A DNA stretch of 64,000 nt, from NCBI GenBank assembly GCA_013399855.1, contig VXAY01002893.1, positions 551,001 through 615,000 of the forward strand. The letters are read 5' to 3'. The position numbers and the translations under genes were made by a program. The first letter of the stretch is position 1; each line of letters opens with the position of its first letter. The stretch comes from Oxyruncus cristatus (taxonomy: Eukaryota; Chordata; Aves; Passeriformes; Cotingidae). The notes beneath the pieces are model-generated. The model saw only the letters and a list, made by a program, of their open reading frames with translations. It searched no databases and was not told where the DNA came from. Positions 63,401 to 64,000 of this stretch are shown here, piece by piece.

Positions 63401-64000
63401 ATGTGAAATTCATGACTAGATTCTTTTCTTTCCTACTGCAGACTCTGAAAATTGATTGCCAAAAGTTACTGCAGACCAGTACTGGCACACTCCTGCTCTG
63501 TGTTTACAAAGTGTTAATAGTTCAGTGGAACCTGTTTCTCTCGGTTAATCATACAGTTTTGGTCTAAGTGTGATTTAGGAGCCCCCTGTAATTGACTTGG
63601 TCAAGAGATTCAGGTGCTGTTCAAACACAGAACAGAGACTCTTCTTAGATATTCAACTTCAGGCAAAGGTCTGTACAAACACAGACTTGGTAGCTTACAG
63701 ACGTTCCTAGACTTTTCAGCGAGTATTAGGATGCCTTATAGAAATTGTTAATTGAACACTTTAGAAGGTACACTGAATAGCTGAAATATATAGCCTAATA
63801 GGTCAAGAAGAGAGATTGAAAGAAAACAGTATAAAATGGTGATAAGTGAGAAATGGCAGAAGCACTCTTTGTTATTTTCCTTTGGCATTAGACTATCCTC
63901 AGGTTCAAATTGACACTGAAGTTGCATCTTGTCTTCCTACAGATTAGGTAATGAAGTCAGAGGCAGCTGCTTTTCTATGACTGTTATTGCTTTTCTGCAT

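Larger units (their letters stand above)
53449..64000. other. AT-rich non-coding stretch to the end of the window
   Basis: No gene is recognisable over 10.5 kb. Listed separately are two old CR1 scraps (53940 and 56690), a small palindrome at 55989-56009 and a short repeat cluster at 57357-57411. From about 57,800 to the end I see nothing beyond AT-rich sequence with short chance ORFs. Confidence 0.55.

Overview
The window is vertebrate nuclear DNA, most likely from a bird. The evidence is the repeat content. Every clearly recognisable interspersed repeat is a CR1 LINE, with the CR1-type 3' end read in reverse (catagaatcacagaatgg near 24,193) and ORF2 endonuclease and reverse-transcriptase fragments. 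I saw no L1, Alu or B-type SINEs. The background is AT-rich by eye. There are no bacterial features (operons, Shine-Dalgarno sites, CRISPR, rRNA or tRNA genes). Two single-N assembly gaps lie at 31,678 and 33,009.

Layout. 1-3574: AT-rich non-coding sequence. 3575-5572: one CR1 copy split by a second, nested CR1. 6055-6610: an old, diverged CR1 3' end. 6611-14257: AT-rich sequence with one weak exon/ORF candidate at 8778-9024. 14258-16315: the longest CR1 copy, with endonuclease and RT remnants joined across an internal deletion. 16316-24192: AT-rich sequence with a well-flanked 38-nt exon candidate at 22137-22174. 24193-25525: a third CR1 copy. 25526-30559: AT-rich sequence with a pyrimidine-rich tract. 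30560-31970: a GC-enriched, unclassified block with LTR-like signals on the minus strand; it holds a 132-bp direct duplication on either side of an N. 31971-41039: AT-rich sequence with the second N. 41040-41700: purine-rich tract. 42388-42483: the best exon candidate of the window (plus strand, 96 nt, two open frames, near-consensus splice sites). 46608-46773: a terminal-exon-like ORF on the minus strand. 53169-53448: a long ATCC/TTCC microsatellite. The rest to 64,000 is AT-rich and holds two further old CR1 scraps.

No host protein-coding gene can be identified with confidence. The open reading frames are short. They come from CR1 ORF2, from low-complexity tracts, or cannot be told from chance. 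The simplest reading is an intergenic region or a large intron. All CR1 3' ends I could orient lie on the minus strand, and the two best exon candidates lie on the plus strand. This would fit a plus-strand transcript, but that is inference. The most useful follow-ups are RNA-seq or homology checks of the exon candidates and resolution of the two assembly gaps. I found nothing that supports a new biological system.
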